From: an uncultured Pirellulaceae bacterium | Lineage (GTDB): Bacteria; Planctomycetota; Planctomycetia; Pirellulales; Pirellulaceae | Length of the DNA stretch: 43,622 bases | Direction: 5' to 3' | Assembly (NCBI GenBank): GCA_937928555.1 | Contig: CALFWR010000077.1 | Location: forward strand, 1-43,622 | Shown here: one piece after another, positions 7,609-17,003 of the stretch | Numbering within the stretch: the first letter of the stretch is position 1 | Layout of the letters: every line of letters begins with the position of its first letter | The notes under the pieces: generated by a model | Database searches by the model: none | What the model saw: only the letters and a program-made list of their open reading frames with translations | Told to the model about the DNA's origin: nothing | Translations under genes and position numbers: made by a program

Positions 7609-10600
7609 ATGATTAAGAAATCCAACACAGAGTTGACCGTGGCGGCGGAAAAAGCCATTGGTTTGGCAGCCGAGATTCTGAGTCGTTCTCGCGAACACGA
7701 GTCGCGGGAGGAAAGCCAGCGTTCTGCCATGATGGCGCGGATGATTGGCGATCCCAATGGGAAGAAGTTCACGATGGCGATGGCCGATCAGGTGTTGCGG
7801 ATGATCGGTGACCGCCGCAGTGCCAGGCGGATGTCGACGTTGATCGATGAGTACGGGGTGCCAAAGTATTTTTCTTTTCTGGATCGGATGGCGGTTCGGT
7901 TTGGCAACGTGGTCGCCGGTTGGCTGCCGTCGGCGGTGATGCCTCGGGTGACGTCGAAAATTCGCAAGGATTCCGAGCACGTGATCATTTCAGCAGCGGA
8001 CAGGAAGTTTCAGCGCTACCTCGAACAGCGACGCGATTCCGGAATGCGGGTGAATTTCAACCAGTTGGGCGAAGCGGTTTTGGGTGACCATGAAGCCGAC
8101 CGACGGCTGGAAGAAAACATGCGGCGGCTAAGCGAGCCGGGGGTGGATTATATTTCGGTTAAGCTCTCTGCTATCTGTAGTCAGATTTCGCTGACCGGTT
8201 ACGAGCAGACGATTCACGAGATCAAGCCCCGCCTGCGAGAGCTTTATCGGGCCGCGATTGGGGGAGCCAACAAGGAACAGCCAAAGTTCGTCAATCTGGA
8301 CATGGAGGAGTATCGTGACCTTCATCTGACCGTGGAGGTGTTTCAGGCGATTCTGGACGAAGCCGAGTTTGAGTCGATGATGGCCGGGATTGTGCTTCAG
8401 GCTTACCTGCCGGATTCTTTTGAGGTTCTCAAGTCATTGACCGCTTGGGCCAGGGCCAGGCATGAGCGAACCGGCGGCAGGATCAAAGTGCGAATCGTCA
8501 AGGGAGCCAACTTGGCGATGGAGCAGGTGGATGCTTCGCTGCACCACTGGCCGCAGGCTCCGTACGGTTCCAAAAAGGAATCGGATGCGAATTTCAAGCG
8601 GATGTTGGAGTTTGCCACGCGACCGGAAAACGCGCAGTGCGTCCAGGTTGGGATCGGCAGTCACAACCTGTTTGATATTGCTTTGGGATTGCTGCTGCGT
8701 GAGCAACGCGCGGTCGAAAAGTACATTGAGTTTGAAATGTTGGAAGGGATGGCCAACGCTCAGGCGACCGAGGTTTTGCGGCGTAGCGGTGACATGCTGC
8801 TGTACGCGCCGGTGGTGCTGGATGCGGAATTCGAAGCAGCGGTGGCTTATTTGGTGCGTCGGCTGGATGAGAACACAGCGCCGGGGAGCTTTTTGGGTTG
8901 CCTGTTTTCGCTGAAGGAAGGTACGCCGGAGTGGGACCGTCAAGTGGAGGCTTTCCGCGAAGCGGTCGAGTTGGCGCAGAGCGACCAGTTGGCCTCGGTG
9001 CCCAGTCGAACGCAGGATCGCAATAACGAAGTCCACGCCGTGGCGAGTGTGAGTGAGCCGTTTGGAAACGCGGCGGACACAGATTTTTCTCTGCCACAAA
9101 ACCGCCAATGGGCGGCCGAGATTTTGAAATCATGGAAGTCCCGCAAGGTCGATCCGATTCCTGTTTGCATCGGTGAACAGCAATTTACGGATGATTTGTC
9201 GGGAGTGGGTACCGATCCGTCGCGGCCCGGCGAGACGGTTTATCAATATCAGATGGCCACTTCCGGGCAGGTCGATCAGGCGCTCGATGTGGCTGTGGCG
9301 GCCCAGTCGAAATGGGAAAGTTTGGGGCGCGAGCATCGCGGCAATGTGCTGCGGAAGGTTGCTGTTGAAATTGCCAAAGGCCGTGGCGACGCGATCGGGA
9401 GTATGGTTTTTGAGACCGGCAAGGCGATTGCCGAGGGTGACGTTGAAGTCAGCGAAGCGATTGACTTTGCGAATTATTATGCGGCTTCTCTGGAAGATCC
9501 CGGTTGGTTCGACGGGACAGGGGCCAAGGCCATCGGGGTGGTTGTTGTCACGCCGCCTTGGAACTTTCCGTTTGCGATCCCCTGCGGCGGTGTTCTTGCG
9601 GCGCTGATGGCGGGGAACTCGGTCATCCTCAAGCCTCCTCACGAATCGGTCCTGGTGGGATGGACAATGGTGAACATGCTGTGGGCTGCCGGTGTGCCTC
9701 GGGATGTGCTGCAGTTTGTGCCTGCTGAAGATGGGCCCGTCGGCAAGAAGCTGATCACCGATCCGCGGGTCGCGGCGGTGGTCCTGACGGGAGCTTATCA
9801 GACGGGAAAAATGTTCCAATCGTGGCGGGCGGATCTGCGGTTGTACGCTGAAACCAGCGGAAAGAATTGCCTGATCGTATCGGCTTCGGCGGATCTGGAT
9901 TTGGCGATCAAGGATCTGGTCAAGGGAGCGTTCGGCCACGCGGGGCAGAAGTGTTCGGCCAGCAGTTTGGGTCTGATTCATGAAGAAGTTTACAGCAGCA
10001 AGAAATTTCGCCAGCAGCTGGTGGACGCGGCGTCGAGCCTGAAAGTTGGATTCGCGAGTGATCCCCAAGCGGTTGTGACGCCGATTATCCGTGAACCTAG
10101 CGAGGAGTTGGAGCGGGGTTTGGGCTCGCTGGGCGTGGGAGAAAAGTGGTTGCTTGAACCGAAAATGGTCGACGGTAATCCCTGTTTGTGGACGCCAGGA
10201 ATTCGTTTGGGTGTGAAGCCGGGTTCGTGGTATCACCAGACGGAGTGCTTTGGGCCGGTGTTGGGTTTGATGAGCGTGGCGTCATTTGCGGAAGCTTTGG
10301 AGGTTCAGAATTCGAGCGAGTTTGGGCTCACCGGTGGGCTTCATTCGCTTGATCCGACTGAAGTCGCGCGTTGGCGCGATCAGGTTCAGGTGGGCAACGC
10401 TTACATCAACCGTCCCACGACCGGAGCGATCGTGCAGCGACAGCCGTTTGGGGGCTGGAAAAACTCGTGCTTTGGACCGGGATCCAAGGCCGGCGGGCCG
10501 AATTATGTCAGCCTGTTTTGCGACTGGGAGCAGAGTTCACCGCCTGAACTGCGGGCTCGAATTTCGCCGTCGGTTGGGGATTGGATTCGGCGGACGGTCA

Positions 10601-11115
10601 GCGAATCGGACGAGCAAGAGGGGCTTGTTGCGGCGGCTGAAAGTTACCAGCACTGGTGGGAGCAGGAGTTTTCCAAATCGCACGATCGCTCGCAAATTCA
10701 TGGTGAAACCAATGAGTTCCGTTACCGGCCAGTGGCGGGGCACTTTGTGAGGCTTGAGCGGGCGGATCAGGACGCAAAGTTGGAGCTTTGTCGCCTCGCG
10801 TTGGCTTGCAAAATTGCTGGCGTGCCACTGCATGTCAGTTGTGGCGATGGCGCACTGGAGTCCTGCTTGGGGGACTTTTCTGCCAATTGGAAACGCGAAG
10901 ATATTTCTGCCCTGAAGGCGAGGATATCGGGTGTGAGCGGCAATGTTTCGATGACGTTGATTGGGTCAGCGGGAGAAGCAATTCGCGAGCTCGCCAACGC
11001 GAGAAACCTTTTTCTTTTTGGGCCCGTATTATCCAACGGTCGCTTGGCGATGTTGCGGCTTTTTCGTGAACAGTCGATCACCGAGACTGTTCATCGCTAC
11101 GGCAATATTGTTTAA
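7609..11115 (+). CDS. putA: Bifunctional proline dehydrogenase / P5C dehydrogenase, 1168 aa
   Basis: Oxidises proline to glutamate in two steps: an FAD-linked proline dehydrogenase and an NAD-linked aldehyde dehydrogenase that acts on glutamate semialdehyde. The proline dehydrogenase barrel (about 100-470) shows YLEQRRDSGMRVNFNQLGEA, DYISVKLSAICSQI, NLDMEEYRDLHLTVEVF, GRIKVRIVKGANLAMEQ, GIGSHNLFDIA and YLVRRLDENTAPGSF. The aldehyde dehydrogenase part (about 510-980) shows VVTPPWNFPFAIPCGG, the general-base Glu748 in ETSGKN and the nucleophile Cys782 in GQKCSASS, 34 residues apart as usual, then PFGGWKNSCFGPGSKAGG. About 190 C-terminal residues resemble the extra C-terminal domain of long PutA proteins. 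No N-terminal DNA-binding domain is present, so it is not the autoregulatory E. coli type. Start ATG at 7609; divergent from the Hsp20 gene. Confidence 0.95.
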   Translation: MIKKSNTELTVAAEKAIGLAAEILSRSREHESREESQRSAMMARMIGDPNGKKFTMAMADQVLRMIGDRRSARRMSTLIDEYGVPKYFSFLDRMAVRFGNVVAGWLPSAVMPRVTSKIRKDSEHVIISAADRKFQRYLEQRRDSGMRVNFNQLGEAVLGDHEADRRLEENMRRLSEPGVDYISVKLSAICSQISLTGYEQTIHEIKPRLRELYRAAIGGANKEQPKFVNLDMEEYRDLHLTVEVFQAILDEAEFESMMAGIVLQAYLPDSFEVLKSLTAWARARHERTGGRIKVRIVKGANLAMEQVDASLHHWPQAPYGSKKESDANFKRMLEFATRPENAQCVQVGIGSHNLFDIALGLLLREQRAVEKYIEFEMLEGMANAQATEVLRRSGDMLLYAPVVLDAEFEAAVAYLVRRLDENTAPGSFLGCLFSLKEGTPEWDRQVEAFREAVELAQSDQLASVPSRTQDRNNEVHAVASVSEPFGNAADTDFSLPQNRQWAAEILKSWKSRKVDPIPVCIGEQQFTDDLSGVGTDPSRPGETVYQYQMATSGQVDQALDVAVAAQSKWESLGREHRGNVLRKVAVEIAKGRGDAIGSMVFETGKAIAEGDVEVSEAIDFANYYAASLEDPGWFDGTGAKAIGVVVVTPPWNFPFAIPCGGVLAALMAGNSVILKPPHESVLVGWTMVNMLWAAGVPRDVLQFVPAEDGPVGKKLITDPRVAAVVLTGAYQTGKMFQSWRADLRLYAETSGKNCLIVSASADLDLAIKDLVKGAFGHAGQKCSASSLGLIHEEVYSSKKFRQQLVDAASSLKVGFASDPQAVVTPIIREPSEELERGLGSLGVGEKWLLEPKMVDGNPCLWTPGIRLGVKPGSWYHQTECFGPVLGLMSVASFAEALEVQNSSEFGLTGGLHSLDPTEVARWRDQVQVGNAYINRPTTGAIVQRQPFGGWKNSCFGPGSKAGGPNYVSLFCDWEQSSPPELRARISPSVGDWIRRTVSESDEQEGLVAAAESYQHWWEQEFSKSHDRSQIHGETNEFRYRPVAGHFVRLERADQDAKLELCRLALACKIAGVPLHVSCGDGALESCLGDFSANWKREDISALKARISGVSGNVSMTLIGSAGEAIRELANARNLFLFGPVLSNGRLAMLRLFREQSITETVHRYGNIV

Positions 11116-11125
11116 GCCTCAGTCA

Positions 11126-11153
11126 CGGTTCGTTTTGCACGGTTCGTTTTGCA
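11126..11153. repeat. Perfect 14-bp tandem duplication
   Basis: CGGTTCGTTTTGCA occurs twice head to tail (11126-11139 and 11140-11153), 11 bp after the putA stop codon. Confidence 0.9.
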
Positions 11154-11175
11154 GGGCAATGTTTGCCCGGATTTT
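11154..11175 (+). terminator. Weak terminator candidate after putA
   Basis: GGGCAA, a TGT loop and TTGCCC form a 6-bp stem (11154-11168) followed by GGATTTT. The U-tract is short and set back by three bases. Placement about 40 bp after the putA stop supports the reading. Confidence 0.35.
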
Positions 11176-11371
11176 GACGCCTGTGCTTGGTGAATCGTCA
11201 GGTTTGTCCCGCTTTGGACTTTCCACTTTCAGGTTGTATCGGTGGTGCGGTTTGCGCTGCTGCACTGATCGCGTTCTGGGTGTCGGTGATCAATTTTCCC
11301 GTCGTCAGTGGGGGGTGTGACATAGCGTTCAGGTAACTGAACTTTTTTGCGGGTCGAGGACCCGATTGCGT

Positions 11372-11803
11372 ATGTCCACAAGAATAAAAAAACCAACTCA
11401 AAGCGGTCGAGCCAGTCGACGTCGCGGTGTTGCGGTCGTCGAAGCGGCGCTGTGCTTGCCGATAATCGTTCTCCTGATGCTCGGGACGCTTGAAGTCTGT
11501 GCTGCCTTCCATCTGCGCGAGTCGCTAACGGTCGCTGCCTATGAAGGTGCTCGCACCGGAGTGAAGCGGCGTGCGACGGCGGAAGATGCCAGAGCCCGTG
11601 TGATGGATATCCTTGCCGCCAGAAATGTGACTGACGCCCAAATCGAAATCATCCCGGATGACTTTTCCACCCTCGATGCTCTGGACCCAATCACGATTCG
11701 GGTTACCGCCAACACTCAAGGCAATGCGGCCCTGGTGTTTGATGCCATGGTTGACGTTGATGTCAGTGCAGATGTCGTGATGGTTCGGGAGTTTGGTGAC
11801 TGA
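11372..11803 (+). CDS. TadE-like pseudopilin family protein, 143 aa
   Basis: A basic N-terminus is followed by RRGVAVVEAALCLPIIVLLMLGTLEVCAAFHLRESL and VAAYEGARTG. This is the TadE pattern: a prepilin-like site before G-x-A-x-V-E-A/F-A, one transmembrane helix, then A-Y-E-G-A-R. The C-terminal 80 residues (RVMDILAARNVTDAQIEIIPDDF) form a small periplasmic domain. The start is the ATG at 11372; a GAGGA sequence lies about 12 bases upstream. The gene ends 2 bp before the next TadE-like gene and is the first of a three-gene unit with a vWA protein. No Tad ATPase, TadB/C or secretin gene is in the window, so how these proteins are processed and assembled cannot be seen here. Confidence 0.85.
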   Translation: MSTRIKKPTQSGRASRRRGVAVVEAALCLPIIVLLMLGTLEVCAAFHLRESLTVAAYEGARTGVKRRATAEDARARVMDILAARNVTDAQIEIIPDDFSTLDALDPITIRVTANTQGNAALVFDAMVDVDVSADVVMVREFGD

Positions 11804-11805
11804 TC

Positions 11806-12276
11806 ATGGGTAAAAAGATGTTAAGAAAATCGAAAATTCGCAACAAAGCTCGCAAGGGTGCATCGGCGGTTGAATTCGCCATGATTGCACCGGCGTTTCT
11901 GTTTGTTGTTTTTTGCAGTATCGAATTTGCTCGCATGAGCATGATGCGAAACCTTGCACAAACCGCTGCCTATGAAGGAAGTCGCCTTGCAATGATGGAA
12001 GGTGCGACCCCTGCGGCGGCGGAAGAAGAAGCTGCCCGAATCCTGGCACGGCTTGGCACCCGAGGGGCCGATGTTGATGTGGTATTCGAACCTGAGTTCG
12101 ATGCCAACGGCGATCTCATCGAAGCCAAAGCCTGGGTTACGACTGTCGTTCAGATTCCCGTTTCGGACAACACCTGGATTTTTCCCAGGATGATGTTTGA
12201 CGGGAGCACGATGACTTCCGAAACGAGACTTCGCAGCGAGCGCTACCGCGGATTCTTTGATGGACAAGCCAACTAG
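11806..12276 (+). CDS. TadE-like pseudopilin family protein, 156 aa
   Basis: A paralogue of the preceding protein. Residues 16-45 read RKGASAVEFAMIAPAFLFVVFCSIEFARMS, a textbook TadE N-terminus with the conserved Glu after a small-residue stretch, a single transmembrane helix and then LAQTAAYEGSRLAMMEGA. The soluble part (EEEAARILARLGTRGADVDVVFEPEFDANGD) ends with a tail of about 60 residues. Start ATG at 11806, 2 bp after the upstream stop codon, so translation is probably coupled. In well-studied systems TadE and TadF are minor pilins needed for Flp pilus assembly; here the partner is a TadG-like vWA protein, which suggests a cell-surface complex, but the core machinery is not nearby. Confidence 0.85.
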   Translation: MGKKMLRKSKIRNKARKGASAVEFAMIAPAFLFVVFCSIEFARMSMMRNLAQTAAYEGSRLAMMEGATPAAAEEEAARILARLGTRGADVDVVFEPEFDANGDLIEAKAWVTTVVQIPVSDNTWIFPRMMFDGSTMTSETRLRSERYRGFFDGQAN

Positions 12277-12329
12277 AAATCGATCACGAGATAACCAACA
12301 AGACCCAAGTTCAACGACTGGTAAAAAAA

Positions 12330-13856
12330 ATGAATGACTCCACATTTTTTAGACGGTTTGGCACCCGCAAAGGGGCGATTTTGCCGTTGTTCGCGGTGCT
12401 TCTTCCCTTGCTGTTTCTGCTGAGCGGATTCGCAATCAACCTCGCCTACATGCAGCTTGCTGCCACCGAAATGAAGGTGGCCACCGATTCGACCGCCCAT
12501 GCGGCGGGCCGTGCGATGAGCGAGTGGCAGCGTCGGGCGACGAAGGAGAACCTTCCCCCCAGTGAGCGGAGGGAAATGATCATTCAGGAAACATACAATA
12601 TTGTCGAACGCATTTCGGCGGCGAATCCTGTTGGTGGCAAGACGATCGCTGTCGCGCTGAATGATACCAATGTCGAGTTTGGCGTATCGCGTCAGACGAC
12701 CACGAATGGAATGTACGAATTCAGCCACATTCCTGCTGATGAAATCCGCACCAGCAGTGCGAGAGCTTCCAGTGTAGGAATCACCGGGACGGTAAATCTT
12801 CCGTTGGCTTTTCAGGCCATGCGGGGGATTACCGACTTTACTTCGTCCCGTCGCAGCGTGGCAACCCAGGTTGATCGCGACATCGCATTGGTGCTGGATC
12901 GTAGCGGTTCGATGCTCCACTTCATGGACGAAGAGGCTCTCACGGAGATGATGAATACTTTGTATAACACTTTTGAAACGAAAACCCGCCGCGTCTGGAA
13001 CCCTTGGAGGCGCAGGTACGAATTTGTTGAGTACAGGGACAGGAAAATTTCGTCGGGTGATCGCGACAGAGCGAGCCTTGTCGGTGGAGAGTCGATATAC
13101 AATCGCATTGTTTCTCAGGACGTGGTTAATGAGATGGCCCAATGGTTGCGGGAAGAGGAAAATTCTCCTTCCAATCAGCGTATTTTCGAGTACGTCAAAG
13201 ATTGGAGAAACTTTCATAACGGGCGTACCAATTTCAATTCGTTCCGAATTTCCCGAGCGCCTGATTTCAGTCGCTGGTTCATGTTGTCCCTGGGCGTCGA
13301 AGCATTTTTGAATGTCCTTGGCGGCGAAGAGGGCAACCCAGAGCCGGGGACCGACCAGAAGGAACTTGTGTCGCTGGTGACGTTCAACAGTAATGCTCGA
13401 GTCGATTTGGCTTTGACCGACGATGACGTGGCCACAGGCGGAACTCCTTACTACATGAATGTTCGTGACGAAGTGGAAGAGATTGTTCCCTTTGGCGGAA
13501 CAGGAATCGGTCGCGGGCTCGAATCAGGCCTGCCACCGATTATCGATCCGGATTACGCATCAGCCAACGGCGTCGAGGGAGCTGCTGCAAGACCATTTGC
13601 CGCGAAAACAGTTGTGATTCTGACCGATGGCGAGAACACCGCGGGTGAAAGTCCCGCGTCAGTTGTCCAGAGAGTCGTTAAAGACAACCCCGTGACGATT
13701 CATACGGTGACGTTCTCCATGGGTGCCAATCAGCAACCAATGATTGATGTCGCCAGAGTTGGCGGCGGCAGCCACTTTCATGCCGATGAAGGTGATCGCT
13801 TGGTGCGGATCTTCGAGGAGATCGCAAACAACTTGCCAACGATTCTCACTGAGTAA
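12330..13856 (+). CDS. TadG-like protein with von Willebrand A domain, 508 aa
   Basis: The N-terminus (TRKGAILPLFAVLLPLLFLLSGFAINLAYMQLAATEMKVATDSTAHAAGRAM) is the TadG/Flp-assembly N-terminal domain: one transmembrane helix followed by an A-T-D-x-A/T-A-L/H-A-A element. A beta-rich linker precedes a vWA domain starting at DIALVLDRSGSM, whose Asp190 and the two serines form the metal-binding MIDAS motif. Supporting MIDAS elements are GGTGIGRGLESGL (Thr) and TVVILTDGENTAG (Asp). The domain carries a long basic/aromatic insertion (TRRVWNPWRRRYEFVEYRDRK). It is likely anchored in the inner membrane with the vWA domain outside, binding protein or a surface ligand. Third gene of the TadE-TadE-TadG unit, followed by a strong terminator. 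Confidence 0.88.
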   Translation: MNDSTFFRRFGTRKGAILPLFAVLLPLLFLLSGFAINLAYMQLAATEMKVATDSTAHAAGRAMSEWQRRATKENLPPSERREMIIQETYNIVERISAANPVGGKTIAVALNDTNVEFGVSRQTTTNGMYEFSHIPADEIRTSSARASSVGITGTVNLPLAFQAMRGITDFTSSRRSVATQVDRDIALVLDRSGSMLHFMDEEALTEMMNTLYNTFETKTRRVWNPWRRRYEFVEYRDRKISSGDRDRASLVGGESIYNRIVSQDVVNEMAQWLREEENSPSNQRIFEYVKDWRNFHNGRTNFNSFRISRAPDFSRWFMLSLGVEAFLNVLGGEEGNPEPGTDQKELVSLVTFNSNARVDLALTDDDVATGGTPYYMNVRDEVEEIVPFGGTGIGRGLESGLPPIIDPDYASANGVEGAAARPFAAKTVVILTDGENTAGESPASVVQRVVKDNPVTIHTVTFSMGANQQPMIDVARVGGGSHFHADEGDRLVRIFEEIANNLPTILTE

Positions 13857-13883
13857 CGGGGTCAATCGAACTGGGCACAGACG

Positions 13884-13917
13884 GGGTTGCCGGGTAAAAC
13901 CGGCGGCCCTTTTTTTA
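13884..13917 (+). terminator. Intrinsic terminator after the TadE/TadG operon
   Basis: GGGTTGCCGG (13884-13893) pairs with CCGGCGGCCC (13900-13909) over 10 positions, two of them G-U, around a GTAAAA loop. It is followed by eight T residues. It lies 28 bp after the vWA gene stop codon. Confidence 0.85.
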
Positions 13918-13993
13918 TTGTGTTGATTGACAAAGATGCGTTTGAAGTTTCAATAGTCGCTTTCCCGATCGCCCTGGCCACACGCAGCACCTC

Positions 13994-15187
13994 TTGAATT
14001 TTCTTGTTCGCAACGCGCGTTGGCTGGCCGCTGCCACGATTTTGACTCTGCTTTCGAGTTTCGGGCAGACGTTTTTCATCTCGATGTTCGGGGCCGAGAT
14101 TCGCGCTGAGTTCGGGCTGACCGATGGCAGTTTTGGATTGCTGTACATGGGGGCGACGCTGGTCAGTGCCTTGGTGCTGGTCTTTTTTGGCAAAATCATC
14201 GACCGTTGGAATATCTCCCGGTCGATTGCCCTGGTGGTCGGTTTGTTGTCGGCGACCTGTTTTCTGTTTGCTTTCAACCGCAGCCTGATTGGGTTGGGGA
14301 TCGGCCTGTTTCTGCTGCGATTGATCGGTCAGGGGATGATGACCCACACGGCACAGACCGCTGTCGGGAAGTGGTTTGATCGTGACCGGGGCAGCGCAAT
14401 TTCTGTGACTTCGTTGGGGCATAGCTTGGGCGAGGCAAGTTTTCCGCTGTTGATGGTGGCGTGTTTTGATGCGTCGAACTGGCGGTGGGCCTGGGTTGGC
14501 AGTGGCGTGCTGGCGCTGGTTTTGCTTCCGGTGTGCTGTCTGTTGGCCAGCAGGGATCGGAGGCTTGCAGGAGAAGGAGTGGCCGGGAAGTTCGCGTCGG
14601 TGCGTGATTGGACGCGGCCGGAGGTGGTGCGAGACGTGTGGTTCTGGGTCTCTGGTGTGGGTTTGTTGGCACCGGCTTTTATCGCGACTGCGATTTACTT
14701 TCACCACGAGCATCTGGTGGCGCACAAGGGTTGGGCGAAGGGGACCTTTGCCAGCAGTTTCCTCGTTTTGTCGGTGACGACGGTAGTGGCCAAGCTTGTC
14801 GCGGGTTTGTTGATCGACCGGTTTTCTGCGGCGCGGATGATGTGGTTTGCGTTGATCCCGCTGGGTGTGAGTTGCTTGGTGTTTTCGTTTGGAACGCCGG
14901 AGTGGATCATTTATCCGGCGATGTTTCTGTTGGCCCTAGCGATGGGTTTCTCCAATTCGGTTTTTGGGACGCTGTGGCCGGAAGTCTACGGGACGAAGCA
15001 CTTGGGCGCGATTCGGGCTCTCGCATTTTCGGGAATTGTGTTCGCATCGGCCTGTGGTTCGGGCGTGACGGGTTGGTTGCTCGACGCGGGTGTCAGTTTT
15101 GAGGCTCAGTTGTGTTTGATGGCGATTTGGTGTGCGGTCGGCTCAGCAGTGCTGGTGGTTGTCGTCCGGGGCTTCGCCAATCGTTAA
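13994..15187 (+). CDS. Major facilitator superfamily permease, 397 aa
   Basis: A polytopic inner-membrane transporter with about 12 hydrophobic helices. The first is ARWLAAATILTLLSSFGQTFFISMFG; the loop between helices 2 and 3 carries GKIIDRWNISRS, corresponding to the MFS G-x-x-x-D-R-x-x-R signature, and the second half repeats it as AGLLIDRFSAARM. GQTFFISMF plus GQGMMTHTAQTAVGKWF resembles the nitrate/oxalate-formate antiporter branch of MFS, but the substrate cannot be assigned. The only plausible start that includes the first helix is the TTG at 13994: an in-frame stop lies about 50 bp upstream and the next ATG falls after helix 1. Single gene, after the terminator of the upstream operon. 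Confidence 0.82.
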   Translation: MNFLVRNARWLAAATILTLLSSFGQTFFISMFGAEIRAEFGLTDGSFGLLYMGATLVSALVLVFFGKIIDRWNISRSIALVVGLLSATCFLFAFNRSLIGLGIGLFLLRLIGQGMMTHTAQTAVGKWFDRDRGSAISVTSLGHSLGEASFPLLMVACFDASNWRWAWVGSGVLALVLLPVCCLLASRDRRLAGEGVAGKFASVRDWTRPEVVRDVWFWVSGVGLLAPAFIATAIYFHHEHLVAHKGWAKGTFASSFLVLSVTTVVAKLVAGLLIDRFSAARMMWFALIPLGVSCLVFSFGTPEWIIYPAMFLLALAMGFSNSVFGTLWPEVYGTKHLGAIRALAFSGIVFASACGSGVTGWLLDAGVSFEAQLCLMAIWCAVGSAVLVVVVRGFANR

Positions 15188-15317
15188 AGACAATGCCGCT
15201 GCAGGTCCAATTTTGAACAAATGATGGAGTCGAGGCTTGGAAGATTGGCTTTTCGTGTCTTGATCGCCTAAACTCGACGCTTTCCTATCGATTCCCCCAG
15301 GCATTTGGACAAAAACT

Positions 15318-17003
15318 GTGAAGCTCTGTTCAACTACGAAGTCCGTGTTGCTGTCGATTCTAATGTCAGCATTATTCATTCTTGTATTGACTCCACAGCA
15401 AGGTTTCGGGCAGGGCGGGGATGGCCCCAGTCATGCGGCGGTTGAGGTAGCGGCCAGCGACCAAGAGGCGGTCAAAGGAATCGATCAGCAAATCGACGAG
15501 GCTTTTCAGCCGGTTGCAAAGTTCTTCGGCGATCTAATTTTCTTTGAGGTCTATAAAGGCATTCCGTTTGTTTTGGTGCTGCTGGTATTCAGCGCGTTGT
15601 TTTTCACAATCGTCTTTGGTTTTGTCAACGTGATCCGGTTTCCTACCGCAATCAACGTGGTGCGCGGCAAGTACGACGACCTCGACAAGCGTGAGTCCGA
15701 TGCGCGGGCGGAAGTTCACCAGGATGATGGAGACGTTATCGACACCGTCGGTGATGAAAGCGAACACGGTGAAGTGTCGCACTTTCAAGCTCTGGCAACG
15801 GCGGTATCAGGAACTGTAGGTAACGGGAACATCGCCGGAGTTGCACTTGCGATTGGAATTGGTGGGCCGGGTGCCACGTTTTGGATGATCATTTGTGGTT
15901 TGTTGGGCATGTCCACAAAGTTCGTCGAATGTACTTTGGGGGTTCATTATCGGGATATTGGAAAAGACGGAACGGTCCACGGTGGGCCTATGTACTACTT
16001 GAGCAAGGGACTCAAGGATCGCGGTTTTGGCGGGCTTGGTGCAGTCCTTGCGGTGATTTTTGCCGTTTGTTGTATCGGTGGTTCCTTTGGCGGCGGCAAT
16101 GCTGCGCAATCGAATCAGGCGACGATCGTCATCAAGAAATTGCTTGGTCTTGAAAGCACCATGGCGGGGACGATGATCGGAATCGTGATGGCAATTCTGG
16201 TCGCGTTCATCATCATTGGAGGCATCAAGCGAATCGCATCGGTGACTGAGAAAATTGTTCCTTTTATGGCGGTTCTTTATCTGATTGCCTGCCTGTACAT
16301 CATCTTGTCGAACATTGGGCTGGTCGGCGGTGCAATTTCGCTGATTATCAACGAGGCCTTTGCGCCTCAAGCGATCAGTGGTGGTTTGATTGGAGTGTTG
16401 TTGATTGGTTTTAAGAGAGCCGCATTTTCCAATGAGGCCGGTGCGGGTTCGGCTTCGATTGCTCACTCTGCGGTGAAAACGCGTTACTCAGCGTCCGAAG
16501 GTTTGGTTGCATTGCTCGAGCCGTTTATTGACACGGTTGTGATTTGCACGATGACAGCATTGGTCATTATTATCTTCAACACCGGCGGTGAGCAGTTTGC
16601 GTGGGGTGGTGATGGGTCGGGGGCTGTCGTGATCAATGGCGAAACGTTTGAGGGGGCTGGCATCACGTCGAAAGCTTTCGCCAAGTACATTCCTTTCTCA
16701 AGTGTATTCCTGACTGTGGCGGTCGTTTTGTTTGCTGTGTCGACCATGATTTCATGGTCCTACTACGGCCTGCAATCGTGGAAGTACCTGTTCGGTCGCA
16801 GCATCATCTCAGATTTGACCTACAAGCTTCTGTTTTGTGTTTTCATCGTGATTGGGTCGGCGGCGAATATGAAATCCATTTGGGACTTTTCTGACGCGAT
16901 GATCTTCGCCATGGTTTTTCCAAACATGATTGGGCTGTTTATTTTATTCCCGGTCGTGAAAAAGGAGCTTGTCCGCTATCTCTCCGCGATTCGGGGCAAG
17001 TAG
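15318..17003 (+). CDS. AGCS family sodium/amino acid symporter, 561 aa
   Basis: An inner-membrane permease of the alanine or glycine:cation symporter family. Family signatures are visible: SHFQALATAVSGTVGNGNIAGVALAIGIGGPGATFWM, FVECTLGVHYRD, HGGPMYYLSKGL, and FKRAAFSNEAGAGSASIAHSAV, which is the most conserved stretch of the family. The start is the GTG at 15318. Two oddities: the protein begins with an extra signal-like helix (KSVLLSILMSALFILVLTPQQGFG) followed by an acidic linker, and a hydrophilic insertion (KYDDLDKRESDARAEVHQDD and the next 20 residues) precedes the first core motif. Both make it longer than typical 450-500-residue members. Likely a single-gene unit. Transport of alanine or glycine is inferred from the family only. 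Confidence 0.9.
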   Translation: MKLCSTTKSVLLSILMSALFILVLTPQQGFGQGGDGPSHAAVEVAASDQEAVKGIDQQIDEAFQPVAKFFGDLIFFEVYKGIPFVLVLLVFSALFFTIVFGFVNVIRFPTAINVVRGKYDDLDKRESDARAEVHQDDGDVIDTVGDESEHGEVSHFQALATAVSGTVGNGNIAGVALAIGIGGPGATFWMIICGLLGMSTKFVECTLGVHYRDIGKDGTVHGGPMYYLSKGLKDRGFGGLGAVLAVIFAVCCIGGSFGGGNAAQSNQATIVIKKLLGLESTMAGTMIGIVMAILVAFIIIGGIKRIASVTEKIVPFMAVLYLIACLYIILSNIGLVGGAISLIINEAFAPQAISGGLIGVLLIGFKRAAFSNEAGAGSASIAHSAVKTRYSASEGLVALLEPFIDTVVICTMTALVIIIFNTGGEQFAWGGDGSGAVVINGETFEGAGITSKAFAKYIPFSSVFLTVAVVLFAVSTMISWSYYGLQSWKYLFGRSIISDLTYKLLFCVFIVIGSAANMKSIWDFSDAMIFAMVFPNMIGLFILFPVVKKELVRYLSAIRGK

